Part shown: positions 1 to 7,345 of the stretch, in pieces
Numbering within the stretch: position 1 is the stretch's first letter
Layout of the letters: each line of letters starts with the position of its first letter
Assembly: GCA_910579515.1 (NCBI GenBank)
Contig: CAJTUV010000050.1
Location: forward strand, 1-18,818
DNA from: an uncultured Hungatella sp.
GTDB lineage: Bacteria; Bacillota; Clostridia; Lachnospirales; Lachnospiraceae
Direction of reading: 5' to 3'
Length of the DNA: 18,818 bases
The notes under the pieces: model-generated
Told to the model about the DNA's origin: nothing
The model's database searches: none
What the model saw: the letters and a program-made list of their open reading frames with translations, nothing else
Position numbers and translations under genes: made by a program

Positions 1-104
1 CAATCTGGATTAGGTGTCAAGGAAATTACTTTGGTAGTTGAGAAATCACTATTTAGTTGGACAAAAAATACATGTGGTATGGTGTCTGCCCGTATTTTCT
101 TTTC

Positions 105-133
105 TTGTAGTTATTTAGTAATTGTGATACAAT
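105..133 (+). promoter_or_regulatory. Predicted sigma-A-type promoter of the accessory membrane-protein gene
   Basis: A -35 box TTGTAG (105-110) lies 17 bp before a -10 box TACAAT (128-133), which has an upstream TG (extended -10). The predicted start point near 140 fits translation from 176 or 272 and speaks against a start at 152. Positions 1-104 hold no gene that I can support. Confidence 0.55.
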
Positions 134-175
134 ATTGCACGATACATATAAATGATTATATTTCAAGGGTTGATC

Positions 176-1048
176 ATGAAGAGAAAACAAAAACATGTTC
201 GATTTTCTAAAAAATCGACTTATAAGAAAACAGCTTCAGGTAAAGAAGCAGAAAATGTGAAAGGGGGAATCATGGATAGGATGTCAGTTGGTGACATTAT
301 TAATTCTGTAATAGCATTTTTAACACTGCTTTCCGTTTTGGGAGTAGTGATAACGATAAAAGAAATGAGAAATGATCGTAACGCTACATATAAACCAGAT
401 GTCCTTATAAATCCTATTGAGATTACCTTTAGCTGGGATAAAGACGGATGGGAAGATTGGCAATCGTTTTCCAAGCAATCAGTTGAAGCTTCAAGTGAGG
501 AGAAGGAAGATGGGACTATTGTTGGTAGGATTCGTGTACCCATAGTGACTTTCAATGGTAATTGTTTTAACAATTTTACTGCTGCAAATGTTGGGGTTGG
601 AACAGCAAAAAATGTAATTTTTACATGGAATGAGGGCAACACAAAACGATTGTCCGACTTTTTGGCTGTTGCTGATAATACAAAAGAGGATTTTTGTACA
701 ATAGACAAAAGCATTGTATTTGATTATCATAATACTCTTTTGATGTTGGATAAAGAACTACCCTTCAGAATCATGTATATGTTGCCAGCAGAACGGTCTG
801 AGGATACTTATACAATAAGCTTACCTGCACAATATACAATCCTGATTCATGAAGTATTTAAGAGTGGCTGTATATTAAATTCAGCTTCCAATGACCTCTA
901 TCTTCTCTTAACAATCTCTTATGAAGATTTGCAGGAAAGGCAATTAAAAGACTATGTTATGATCTTTATAAACCAAAAGAGATGTATACTTAATGAAGAT
1001 GGTTCTGGTACAGCAACATATCAGCTTGTTCCTAGTTACGCAAAATAG
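176..1048 (+). CDS. Hypothetical single-pass membrane protein (accessory region)
   Basis: I do not recognise the family well enough to name it. From the ATG at 176 the protein has 290 aa: a strongly basic N-terminus (about 30 residues), one hydrophobic segment at about 41-61, a short charged stretch (KEMRNDRN, then YKPD), and a long C-terminal domain that looks beta-rich with four scattered cysteines and no catalytic motif I can see. The start is uncertain. The ATG at 176 has a weak AAGGG site; the ATG at 272 has a better AAAGGGGG site and would give a protein beginning MDRMSVGD just before the membrane segment. The ATG at 152 has no ribosome binding site. Topology depends on the start: the basic N-terminus favours N-in, whereas the shorter form would favour N-out. 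Codon use is more AT-rich than in the core genes to the right, and the gene adjoins a truncated cotJC, so I infer that it arrived by horizontal transfer. The 'membrane segment, charged linker, YKP' layout is common in small proteins of unknown function from mobile DNA. Confidence 0.7.
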   Translation: MKRKQKHVRFSKKSTYKKTASGKEAENVKGGIMDRMSVGDIINSVIAFLTLLSVLGVVITIKEMRNDRNATYKPDVLINPIEITFSWDKDGWEDWQSFSKQSVEASSEEKEDGTIVGRIRVPIVTFNGNCFNNFTAANVGVGTAKNVIFTWNEGNTKRLSDFLAVADNTKEDFCTIDKSIVFDYHNTLLMLDKELPFRIMYMLPAERSEDTYTISLPAQYTILIHEVFKSGCILNSASNDLYLLLTISYEDLQERQLKDYVMIFINQKRCILNEDGSGTATYQLVPSYAK

Positions 1049-1068
1049 TGTTTTACATCCTATTTTGC
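1040..1068. repeat. Perfect 9-bp inverted repeat at the end of the accessory block
   Basis: GCAAAATAG (1040-1048, including the stop codon of the upstream gene) is the exact reverse complement of CTATTTTGC (1060-1068), with an 11-nt loop. No clear T-tract follows on either strand, so it is a poor intrinsic terminator. It lies about 25 bp from the point where cotJC stops resembling its family. It may be a transcript-end hairpin or part of a recombination site. Confidence 0.6.
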
Positions 1069-1075
1069 CTCCACA

Positions 1076-1189
1076 TCATCTGTTTTCACAATAAGGGCCG
1101 CCATACTGACTCATAATAAACTGGGCGATCTTTGGATTCGTTTGAGTAATGTTTACTGGGTATTGCAGGCGTTTCTCATATCTCCACAT
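1076..1189 (-). pseudogene. cotJC: Truncated cotJC (spore coat manganese-catalase-like protein), N-terminal fragment
   Basis: On the minus strand an ATG at 1189, with an AGGAGG site 9 nt upstream, opens a frame beginning MWRYEKRLQYPVNI and running to QFIMSQYGGP. This is the recognisable N-terminus of CotJC, the catalase-like coat protein that normally follows cotJB and is about 190-200 aa long. After roughly codon 32 the frame reads YCENR and stops (37 aa). The rest of the gene is not present further left in this window. The start lies inside the 3' end of cotJB in another frame (37-nt overlap), so the tandem cotJA-cotJB-cotJC arrangement is preserved up to the break. Beyond the break lies unrelated AT-rich DNA. 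What remains lacks the ferritin-like catalytic domain and should be non-functional unless the missing part is rejoined. Confidence 0.8.
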
Positions 1190-1446
1190 GCGCAGTCTCC
1201 TCCTTCCCATGGCCATTTTCCTGATACCCAGGTCCAATAATTATTTGAGTTGACCTGATCTGCCATCAGGGGGCCGCAGCTTGCCTGATAGGCGTTCATT
1301 GCATTTTGACGTGCGTTTGTGACATAGTGATAATAATCCAGAGCCGCCTGGTCGCATGGATGGGTATCCAGGTAAAGAAGGACGTCGTCCATGGCAAAGC
1401 TGGCCTGGTCAATCATATCCAATAATTGGCTGCAAGTTGTGTTCAT
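1153..1446 (-). CDS. cotJB: Spore coat protein CotJB
   Basis: CotJB is a small protein made with CotJA and CotJC and found in the outer layers of spores. The 97-residue product starts MNTTCSQLLDMIDQASFA, has the family-like helical stretch with LYLDTHPCDQAALDYYH, and ends in a WPWEGG-containing tail rich in Cys. The ATG at 1446 is chosen because a GGAGG site lies 11 nt upstream; a GTG at 1458 would sit inside that site. The ATG overlaps the cotJA stop (ATGA), implying translational coupling. The 3' end overlaps the start of the truncated cotJC. The length is slightly above the 87 aa of the Bacillus protein. Confidence 0.85.
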   Translation of the reverse strand: MNTTCSQLLDMIDQASFAMDDVLLYLDTHPCDQAALDYYHYVTNARQNAMNAYQASCGPLMADQVNSNNYWTWVSGKWPWEGGDCACGDMRNACNTQ

Positions 1447-1751
1447 TCTCTGCGACACCTCCCCATAAGAAATGGTAAATCCAGATCAGGGAAAATAGTA
1501 CCCCGATTCAAGCCCTGCTCCAAAGAGTAAGTCTGCTGCCATTGCTGCCACGGAACGTATCCCATACCTACCGGATATTGTTCCATTCCTCTGGGAGTAG
1601 TATCAGGACAGTAGTATGCAGGCCAGGGCTGTTGAGGCCAGGAAGAAGGCTGCATCATCTGCTGTGGGGACTGCTGCATCCAGGGCATTTCATAGGGATT
1701 AGGCTGTTCAGAGCAGTTGCTGCAGGATGGATTCATATAAGCACAATCCAT
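1443..1751 (-). CDS. cotJA: Spore coat associated protein CotJA
   Basis: First gene of a cotJ operon. The product has 102 aa. The first half is low in complexity and rich in Pro, Gln, Trp and Met. The conserved CotJA core lies in the second half: YPVGMGYVPWQQW at about 59-71, then LNRGTIFPDLDLPF at about 81-94. The start is the ATG at 1751, preceded by AAAGGAG at a distance of 11 nt; the upstream in-frame ATG at 1835 has no ribosome binding site and would lie upstream of the predicted promoter. The gene overlaps cotJB by 4 nt. Expression is expected in the mother cell late in sporulation, consistent with the promoter at 1794-1820. The protein is thought to act in coat assembly; no enzymatic role is known. 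Confidence 0.85.
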   Translation of the reverse strand: MDCAYMNPSCSNCSEQPNPYEMPWMQQSPQQMMQPSSWPQQPWPAYYCPDTTPRGMEQYPVGMGYVPWQQWQQTYSLEQGLNRGTIFPDLDLPFLMGRCRRE

Positions 1752-1793
1752 AGGATCGAAATCTCCTTTCCAAAAAGAGGTAAATTGTAATAA

Positions 1794-1820
1794 TAGTTTA
1801 TGCCATAGAACAGCCCATGT
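1794..1820 (-). promoter_or_regulatory. Predicted sigma-K-type (mother-cell) promoter of cotJAB
   Basis: On the minus strand CATAAACTA (forward 1794-1802) matches the sigma-K -10 pattern CATANNNTA. An AC dinucleotide lies exactly 16 bp upstream (forward 1819-1820), as in the sigma-K -35 pattern. The predicted start point would lie about 35 nt before the cotJA ATG. Sigma-E has a related -10 box and is the main alternative. Confidence 0.5.
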
Positions 1821-2063
1821 GCATGAGAAAGACAAGAGAGTTTAAAAATTATAACCGTTTAGACGGCTCATCTGCTGCATGGGATATGGGCTTACAGGCA
1901 AGTTTGCGCCCAAGTTTATGTTCCATTTTCTGTTGTTCGAAACATTAGAATAAATTATGAATACCATAAGATATATTAATTTTTCTTATGATATAAACTA
2001 TGATATGATAATACTAAAACCAGTACGATTCGGAGTACCCAACTGAGAAAAGGAGATGCGGTC
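1821..2063. promoter_or_regulatory. Intergenic region between cotJA and purL, with AT-rich direct repeats
   Basis: This divergent spacer holds no gene I can support. Near purL the element TATGATAT occurs at 1987-1994 and 1999-2006 (period 12), with a near copy TATGATAA at 2004-2011. Several -10-like hexamers overlap these repeats, but none has a good -35 at 16-18 bp, so the promoter cannot be fixed. A strong AAAAGGAG site precedes the purL ATG. No purine-riboswitch architecture was recognised. Confidence 0.35.
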
Positions 2064-5000
2064 ATGAGTGTAAAGAGAGTCTATGTGGAAAAGAAACCGG
2101 AGTTTGCAGTAAAAGCCCATGAACTTCAGGAGGAAATTAGCAGTTATTTAGGGATTCAGACAGCAGGTAATGTGCGGGTATTGATTCGGTATGATATTGA
2201 GAAGCTTTCAGAGGAGACTTATCAAGCGGCTTTGGGGACCATTTTTTCCGAACCGCCAGTGGATTTATTATATGAAGAAACCTTTCCAAAAGAGGAAGGA
2301 GACCTGGTATTCTCTGTGGAATATCTTCCGGGCCAGTTTGACCAAAGGGCAGATTCAGCCGAACAGTGTGTGAAGCTATTGAAGGAAGAGGAGGAGCCGG
2401 TGATCCGCTCGGCGGTTACTTATGTGATTTCCGGCGGTTTGACAGAGGAGGAGATAAAGGCGATTAAAACCTTCTGTATCAATCCTGTAGACTCCAGAGA
2501 GACTGACGAGAAAAAACCGGAAACGTTGGTGACTGTGTTTGAAGCGCCAGAGGATGTGAAGATTTTTGGCGGGTTTTTAAAACTTCAGGAAGAAGAGTTA
2601 AAGTCGCTGTACGATTCTCTTAACCTGGCTATGACCTTTAAGGATTTTTTGCATATTCAGAATTACTTTATAAAGGAAGAAAAAAGAGACCCGTCTATGA
2701 CAGAGATTCGGGTTTTGGATACTTACTGGTCTGACCATTGCCGCCATACCACGTTCCAGACAGAATTAAAAGAAGTGTCTTTCACAGAGGGGGATTACAG
2801 GATTCCCATTGAGGCCGCCTATAAGCAGTATCTGGCTGACCGAGAGGAGATCTATGAGGGGAGAGAGGACAAGTTTGTCTGTCTGATGGACTTAGCGCTC
2901 CTGGCCATGAAGAAGCTTCGCAGGGAAGGAAAACTGGAGGATTTGGAGGAGTCAGAGGAGATCAATGCCTGCAGCATTGTGGTGCCTGTAGAGGTTGACG
3001 GCGTGACAGAGGAGTGGCTGATGAATTTTAAAAATGAGACTCACAACCATCCCACAGAAATTGAGCCCTTTGGCGGAGCGGCCACTTGTCTGGGCGGAGC
3101 CATCAGGGACCCGCTTTCTGGGCGCACCTATGTGTATCAGGCCATGAGAATTACAGGGGCTGCAAACCCGTTAAAGTCTTTAAAGGAAACGCTTCATGGG
3201 AAGCTGCCTCAGAGAAAAATCGTTATAGGGGCGGCCAGAGGCTACAGTTCCTATGGAAATCAGATTGGGCTTGCCACCGGATATGTAAAGGAAATCTATC
3301 ACCCTAATTACGCTGCAAAAAGAATGGAGATCGGAGCCGTTATGGGGGCGGCTCCCAGGAAGAATGTGATCAGGGAGACCTCAGAGCCTGGAAATATCAT
3401 TATCCTCTTAGGCGGACGGACAGGACGGGACGGCTGCGGCGGAGCAACCGGCTCCTCAAAGGTTCACACGGAGGCTTCTATTGAGACCTGCGGCGCAGAG
3501 GTGCAAAAGGGAAACGCGCCTACTGAGAGAAAGATTCAAAGGCTCTTTTTCCGGCCGGAGGTCAGCAGGCTGATTCGCAAGTGCAATGATTTCGGCGCAG
3601 GCGGCGTATCTGTGGCTATCGGAGAACTGGCGGCTGGCCTGGAGATTGATTTAGATAAGGTTCCGAAAAAATATGCAGGTCTGGACGGAACGGAGATTGC
3701 CATCTCCGAATCTCAGGAGAGAATGGCGGTTGTGGTAGACGAAAAGGATGTGAATCAATTTCTGGCTTATGCCGCAGAGGAGAATCTGGAGGCAGTCTGT
3801 GTGGCTGTGGTGACAAAAGAGCCCAGACTTAAGATGAGCTGGAGAGGAAAAACCATTGTGGACATCAGCAGGGCATTTTTGGATACCAACGGAGCTCACC
3901 AGGAGTCTTTTGTGGTTCTTACAGCCCCAAATAAAGAAGGGAATCCTTTCTTAGACAGAAGGGATATTCCAGATGTGAAAGAAAAGTGGCTGGAGACCTT
4001 GGGAGATTTAAACGTGTGTTCGCAGAAGGGACTGGTGGAGATGTTTGACGGTTCCATCGGCGCAGGCTCTGTGTTTATGCCTTACGGCGGAAAATACCAG
4101 TTGACGGAGACTCAGACTATGGTGGCAAAGCTTCCGCTTTTAAAAGGGAAGACCGATACTGTCACCATGATGAGCTATGGGTTTGACCCAAGTCTGTCCA
4201 GTTGGAGTCCATATCACGGTTCTGTCTATGCAGTGCTTTCCTCTGTGGCCAAGATTGTGGCCTCTGGTGGGGACTATAAGAAGATTCGGTTTACTTTCCA
4301 GGAATATTTTCAGAGAATGACAGAGGATCCTTCCCGCTGGAGTCAGCCTTTTACGGCCCTTTTGGGCGCTTACCAGGCCCAGCTTGGCTTAGGACTGCCT
4401 TCTATTGGCGGAAAGGACAGTATGTCCGGTACTTTCTATGACGAGAGTCATGGAGAGATTAATGTTCCGCCGACTCTGGTTTCATTTGCTGTGGACGTGG
4501 CAAAAGAGAAAGATATTATCACACCAGAGCTTAAAAAACCAGGGAGTAAACTGGTAGTATTCCAGATTGAGAAAGACGAATACGATTTGCCAAGGTACGA
4601 CCGGATTCTGGAAGGGTATGGAAAAGTACTGCAGGACATTCAGGCCGGCAGGGTGATTTCTGCCTATGCGGTAGAGGGGGCAGGAATGGCGGCGGCAGTC
4701 AGCAAGATGGCCTTTGGCAATAAGCTGGGCGTGAAGATTGAACACAATGTAGATCCGAGAGATTTCTTTGCGCCGGGCTGGGGCAATCTGGTCTGCGAGG
4801 TGTTGGATGGAAAAGTGGGAGAACTGGCCATGACCTATACGGTGATTGGACAGGTGACAAAGAATCCGGTGTTTGAATACGCAAACACCTCCCTGTCTAT
4901 GGAGGAGGCTTTATCTGCATGGACGAAGCCTTTAGAGCCTGTGTTCCCAACCGAGTCTGGAGTAAAGGAGATGGAGATTCCAGACAAGGTTTATGAGACA

Positions 5001-5831
5001 AAAGAAATCTATATTTGTAAGAACAAAGTAGCAAAGCCACAGGTGTTTATCCCAGTCTTCCCGGGAACCAACTGCGAATACGACAGTGCCAGGGCGTTTG
5101 AGCGCGCAGGAGCCAGCGTGACTGCCAGGGTGTTTAAAAACTTAAGCGCTCATGACATCAGAGAGTCTGTGGAAGTGTTTAAGAAAGAGATTGAAAAGGC
5201 CCAGATTGTCATGTTCCCAGGCGGTTTTTCCGCCGGAGATGAGCCGGAAGGTTCTGCGAAGTTTTTCGCCACGGTGTTCCGAAACCAGGTGATCAAGGAG
5301 GAGATTGAAAAGCTGTTAAATCAGAGGGATGGTTTGATGCTGGGAATCTGCAACGGCTTTCAGGCGTTAATCAAGCTGGGATTAGTTCCAGAGGGGAGAA
5401 TTGTAGAGCAGCATGAGGATTCTCCGACTCTGACCATGAATCACATAGGACGCCATATCTCGAAAATGGTTTACATCAAAGTAGTGACCAATAAGTCTCC
5501 GTGGCTGCAGAAGGCTTTGCCTGGCGGAGTGTACTGTAATCCGGCCTCCCACGGCGAGGGACGGTTTGTGGCCAATGAAGCGTGGCTGAAAAAGCTTTTT
5601 GAAAACGGACAGGTGGCCACTCAGTATGTAGACGATAAGGGGAATCCTACCATGGACGAGTTTTGGAATCCCAATGGGTCCTATCTGGCCATTGAAGGCA
5701 TTACCAGCCCAGACGGACGGATTTTGGGGAAAATGGCTCATTCAGAGCGCCGGGGTCAGGCTGTGGCTATGAATATTTATGGGGAACAAGATTTAAAGAT
5801 TTTTGAGAGCGGAGTGGAATATTTTAAATAA
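2064..5831 (+). CDS. purL: Phosphoribosylformylglycinamidine synthase, single-chain clostridial type
   Basis: This enzyme carries out the fourth step of de novo purine synthesis: FGAR, glutamine and ATP give FGAM. The 1255-aa product is the fused form, in contrast to the PurS/PurQ/PurL split of Bacillus, and fits the clade of long enzymes typical of Clostridia. An N-terminal PurS-like part is followed by the linker with the YWSDHCRHTTF motif, then two AIR-synthase-related halves carrying the signature HNHPTEIEPFGGAATCLGG (about 325-343) and GGKDSMSG. The C-terminal class I glutamine amidotransferase has the nucleophile Cys1096 in GICNGFQ and the catalytic His1163 and Glu1165 in SHGEGRF. All key residues are present, so it looks functional. 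It stands alone between its own 5' region and a strong terminator rather than within a pur operon. The start is supported by AAAAGGAG 9 nt upstream. Confidence 0.95.
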   Translation: MSVKRVYVEKKPEFAVKAHELQEEISSYLGIQTAGNVRVLIRYDIEKLSEETYQAALGTIFSEPPVDLLYEETFPKEEGDLVFSVEYLPGQFDQRADSAEQCVKLLKEEEEPVIRSAVTYVISGGLTEEEIKAIKTFCINPVDSRETDEKKPETLVTVFEAPEDVKIFGGFLKLQEEELKSLYDSLNLAMTFKDFLHIQNYFIKEEKRDPSMTEIRVLDTYWSDHCRHTTFQTELKEVSFTEGDYRIPIEAAYKQYLADREEIYEGREDKFVCLMDLALLAMKKLRREGKLEDLEESEEINACSIVVPVEVDGVTEEWLMNFKNETHNHPTEIEPFGGAATCLGGAIRDPLSGRTYVYQAMRITGAANPLKSLKETLHGKLPQRKIVIGAARGYSSYGNQIGLATGYVKEIYHPNYAAKRMEIGAVMGAAPRKNVIRETSEPGNIIILLGGRTGRDGCGGATGSSKVHTEASIETCGAEVQKGNAPTERKIQRLFFRPEVSRLIRKCNDFGAGGVSVAIGELAAGLEIDLDKVPKKYAGLDGTEIAISESQERMAVVVDEKDVNQFLAYAAEENLEAVCVAVVTKEPRLKMSWRGKTIVDISRAFLDTNGAHQESFVVLTAPNKEGNPFLDRRDIPDVKEKWLETLGDLNVCSQKGLVEMFDGSIGAGSVFMPYGGKYQLTETQTMVAKLPLLKGKTDTVTMMSYGFDPSLSSWSPYHGSVYAVLSSVAKIVASGGDYKKIRFTFQEYFQRMTEDPSRWSQPFTALLGAYQAQLGLGLPSIGGKDSMSGTFYDESHGEINVPPTLVSFAVDVAKEKDIITPELKKPGSKLVVFQIEKDEYDLPRYDRILEGYGKVLQDIQAGRVISAYAVEGAGMAAAVSKMAFGNKLGVKIEHNVDPRDFFAPGWGNLVCEVLDGKVGELAMTYTVIGQVTKNPVFEYANTSLSMEEALSAWTKPLEPVFPTESGVKEMEIPDKVYETKEIYICKNKVAKPQVFIPVFPGTNCEYDSARAFERAGASVTARVFKNLSAHDIRESVEVFKKEIEKAQIVMFPGGFSAGDEPEGSAKFFATVFRNQVIKEEIEKLLNQRDGLMLGICNGFQALIKLGLVPEGRIVEQHEDSPTLTMNHIGRHISKMVYIKVVTNKSPWLQKALPGGVYCNPASHGEGRFVANEAWLKKLFENGQVATQYVDDKGNPTMDEFWNPNGSYLAIEGITSPDGRILGKMAHSERRGQAVAMNIYGEQDLKIFESGVEYFK

Positions 5832-5847
5832 GTAAGATGATGTTGAA

Positions 5848-5905
5848 AACAGGGGCCGCCCCACGGAAAATGATAAAGTTTTCCGTGGGATGGCTCCTGT
5901 TTTTG
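5848..5905 (+). terminator. Intrinsic terminator of purL
   Basis: A long imperfect stem pairs ACAGGGGCC...CACGGAAAA with TTTTCCGTG...GGCTCCTGT around a short AT-rich loop, followed by a T-tract. It lies about 17 nt after the purL stop codon. Confidence 0.85.
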
Positions 5906-5925
5906 TCGAAATTTGACAAACTTTG

Positions 5926-5954
5926 TTGAACTTCTCCTGATTCTGTGCTAAATT
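5926..5954 (+). promoter_or_regulatory. Predicted promoter of the reductase/ParB-like operon
   Basis: TTGAAC (5926-5931), a 17-bp spacer and TAAATT (5949-5954) with an extended TG element. An earlier TTGACA at 5913-5918 has no matching -10. The start point would be near 5961, giving a leader of about 47 nt. Confidence 0.5.
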
Positions 5955-5964
5955 AACAATCAGG
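5936..5964. repeat. Inverted repeat around the -10 box (candidate operator)
   Basis: CCTGATT (5936-5942) and AATCAGG (5958-5964) are perfect reverse complements 15 nt apart. The -10 hexamer lies between them and the predicted start point falls in the right arm. This placement would suit a repressor site. Seven base pairs can occur by chance. Confidence 0.4.
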
Positions 5965-6007
5965 CTTACTGGAAAAAAATGGAAATCATTTCCCAAAAGG
6001 AGAGTTC

Positions 6008-7345
6008 ATGGTTCGAAAATATTTAGACGAAACGGTATATGAAGCGCTGCAGAAACGGTTTGACTTTATTTTTCAGGAATTTGACAATATTTATATCTCT
6101 TTTTCTGGCGGAAAGGACAGCGGACTTTTATTAAACCTGCTTTTGGATTACCGGAAACAACATGCTCCCGATCGGGTAATCGGAGTGTTTCACCAGGATT
6201 TTGAGGCTCAATATACCTTGACTACAGAATATGTAGAACGGACTTTTGACAGACTGGAAAAGGAGGACAAGACAGAGCTTTACTGGGTCTGTCTTCCCAT
6301 GGCGACCAGAACGGCTCTGAGCAATTACGAAATGTATTGGTATCCGTGGGATGATAAGAAAAAAGAGCTGTGGGTCAGGCAGATGCCAGACAGGGATTAT
6401 GTGATTCATTTAGACAATAATTGTGTTACTACCTACCGTTATCGAATGCACCAGGAGGACTTGGCAAAACAGTTTGGAAGATGGTACAGATTATCCCATC
6501 AAGATCAAAAAACCATTTGTCTTTTGGGAATACGGGCCAATGAGTCCCTGCAGCGGTACAGTGGTTTTATAAATATCCAATATGGTTATAAGGGAAAATG
6601 CTGGATCAGTAGACAGTTTAAAGAAGTATGGTGCGCTTCCCCGCTGTATGACTGGTCAATCAATGATGTATGGCACGCCAACGCCCTGTTTCAGTATGAT
6701 TATAACAAGCTTTATGATCTATACTATAAGGCCGGACTTACGGTATCCCAGATGCGGGTGGCTTCTCCTTTTAATGACTATTCGAAAGATTCTCTTAATC
6801 TCTATCGGGTAATCGATCCGGCCATATGGGTAAAACTGGTAGGCAGAGTACAGGGGGCGAACTTTACCAGCATATATGGGCGGACCAAAGCCATGGGATA
6901 TCGAAATATTTCTCTTCCAGAAGGCCATACCTGGAAATCTTATACCATGTTTTTACTGGACACACTCCCTACCAGAGTCCGCAACAATTATGTGAAAAAG
7001 TTTAATGCCTCTATCCATTTCTGGCACAGAGTGGGAGGAGGCTTGGATGAGGAAACGATTTTGGAACTGGAAAACCAAGGGTATCAGATTCGAAGAAACG
7101 GAGTTTCCAATTATACGCGAAGAAAAAAAGCCCGTATTGTTTTTGAGGGGAAAATTCCCGACAACACGGACAATATTAAATCTACAAAAGATATTCCCAG
7201 CTGGAAACGAATGTGTTACTGCATTTTGAAAAATGATCATAACTGCCGATTTATGGGATTTGGATTAAGCAGAGAAAAGCAGCAGCAGATCGAGCACATA
7301 CGGGAAAAATACAAAAGTCTGGAGGATGAAGACAATGGATTATAA
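6008..7345 (+). CDS. PAPS-reductase-like protein with DUF3440-type C-terminus (IbrA-like)
   Basis: The 445-aa product belongs to the adenine-nucleotide alpha-hydrolase / ATP-pyrophosphatase fold. The PP-loop is plain at residues 33-39 (SGGKDSG), followed by VFHQDFEAQYT and later by GIRANESLQR and YDWSINDVW, as in PAPS reductase-like enzymes. The C-terminal part has SWKRMCYC...NC with Cys403, Cys405 and Cys413, typical of the DUF3440 region. The overall form matches IbrA of E. coli, which acts with IbrB (the next gene here) as an activator of immunoglobulin-binding genes; its biochemical activity is not established to my knowledge. The fold could adenylate a substrate or move sulfur, but no classical assimilation partners lie nearby, so sulfate reduction is unlikely. 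The start follows AAGGAG by 7-8 nt. The 3' end overlaps the next gene by 11 nt, so the two are made together. Confidence 0.85.
   Translation: MVRKYLDETVYEALQKRFDFIFQEFDNIYISFSGGKDSGLLLNLLLDYRKQHAPDRVIGVFHQDFEAQYTLTTEYVERTFDRLEKEDKTELYWVCLPMATRTALSNYEMYWYPWDDKKKELWVRQMPDRDYVIHLDNNCVTTYRYRMHQEDLAKQFGRWYRLSHQDQKTICLLGIRANESLQRYSGFINIQYGYKGKCWISRQFKEVWCASPLYDWSINDVWHANALFQYDYNKLYDLYYKAGLTVSQMRVASPFNDYSKDSLNLYRVIDPAIWVKLVGRVQGANFTSIYGRTKAMGYRNISLPEGHTWKSYTMFLLDTLPTRVRNNYVKKFNASIHFWHRVGGGLDEETILELENQGYQIRRNGVSNYTRRKKARIVFEGKIPDNTDNIKSTKDIPSWKRMCYCILKNDHNCRFMGFGLSREKQQQIEHIREKYKSLEDEDNGL

Noticed and set aside
1..207. An open reading frame entering from the left edge and running to a stop near 207.
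   Set aside because: The translation is rich in Cys, Ile and Phe without recognisable motifs, overlaps the promoter and start of the next gene, and has no protein-like pattern. It is probably chance openness in AT-rich DNA.
1932..2045. Possible PurR boxes (CGAAC-like sequences) upstream of purL.
   Set aside because: Best matches are about 8-9 of 13 positions, lie roughly 90 bp apart instead of the usual short tandem spacing, and fit no promoter position well.
6008..7345. Interpretation of the PP-loop gene as an assimilatory PAPS/APS reductase (cysH).
   Set aside because: The length of 445 aa, the DUF3440-type C-terminus and the overlapping ParB-like partner do not fit cysH, and no sulfate assimilation genes are nearby.
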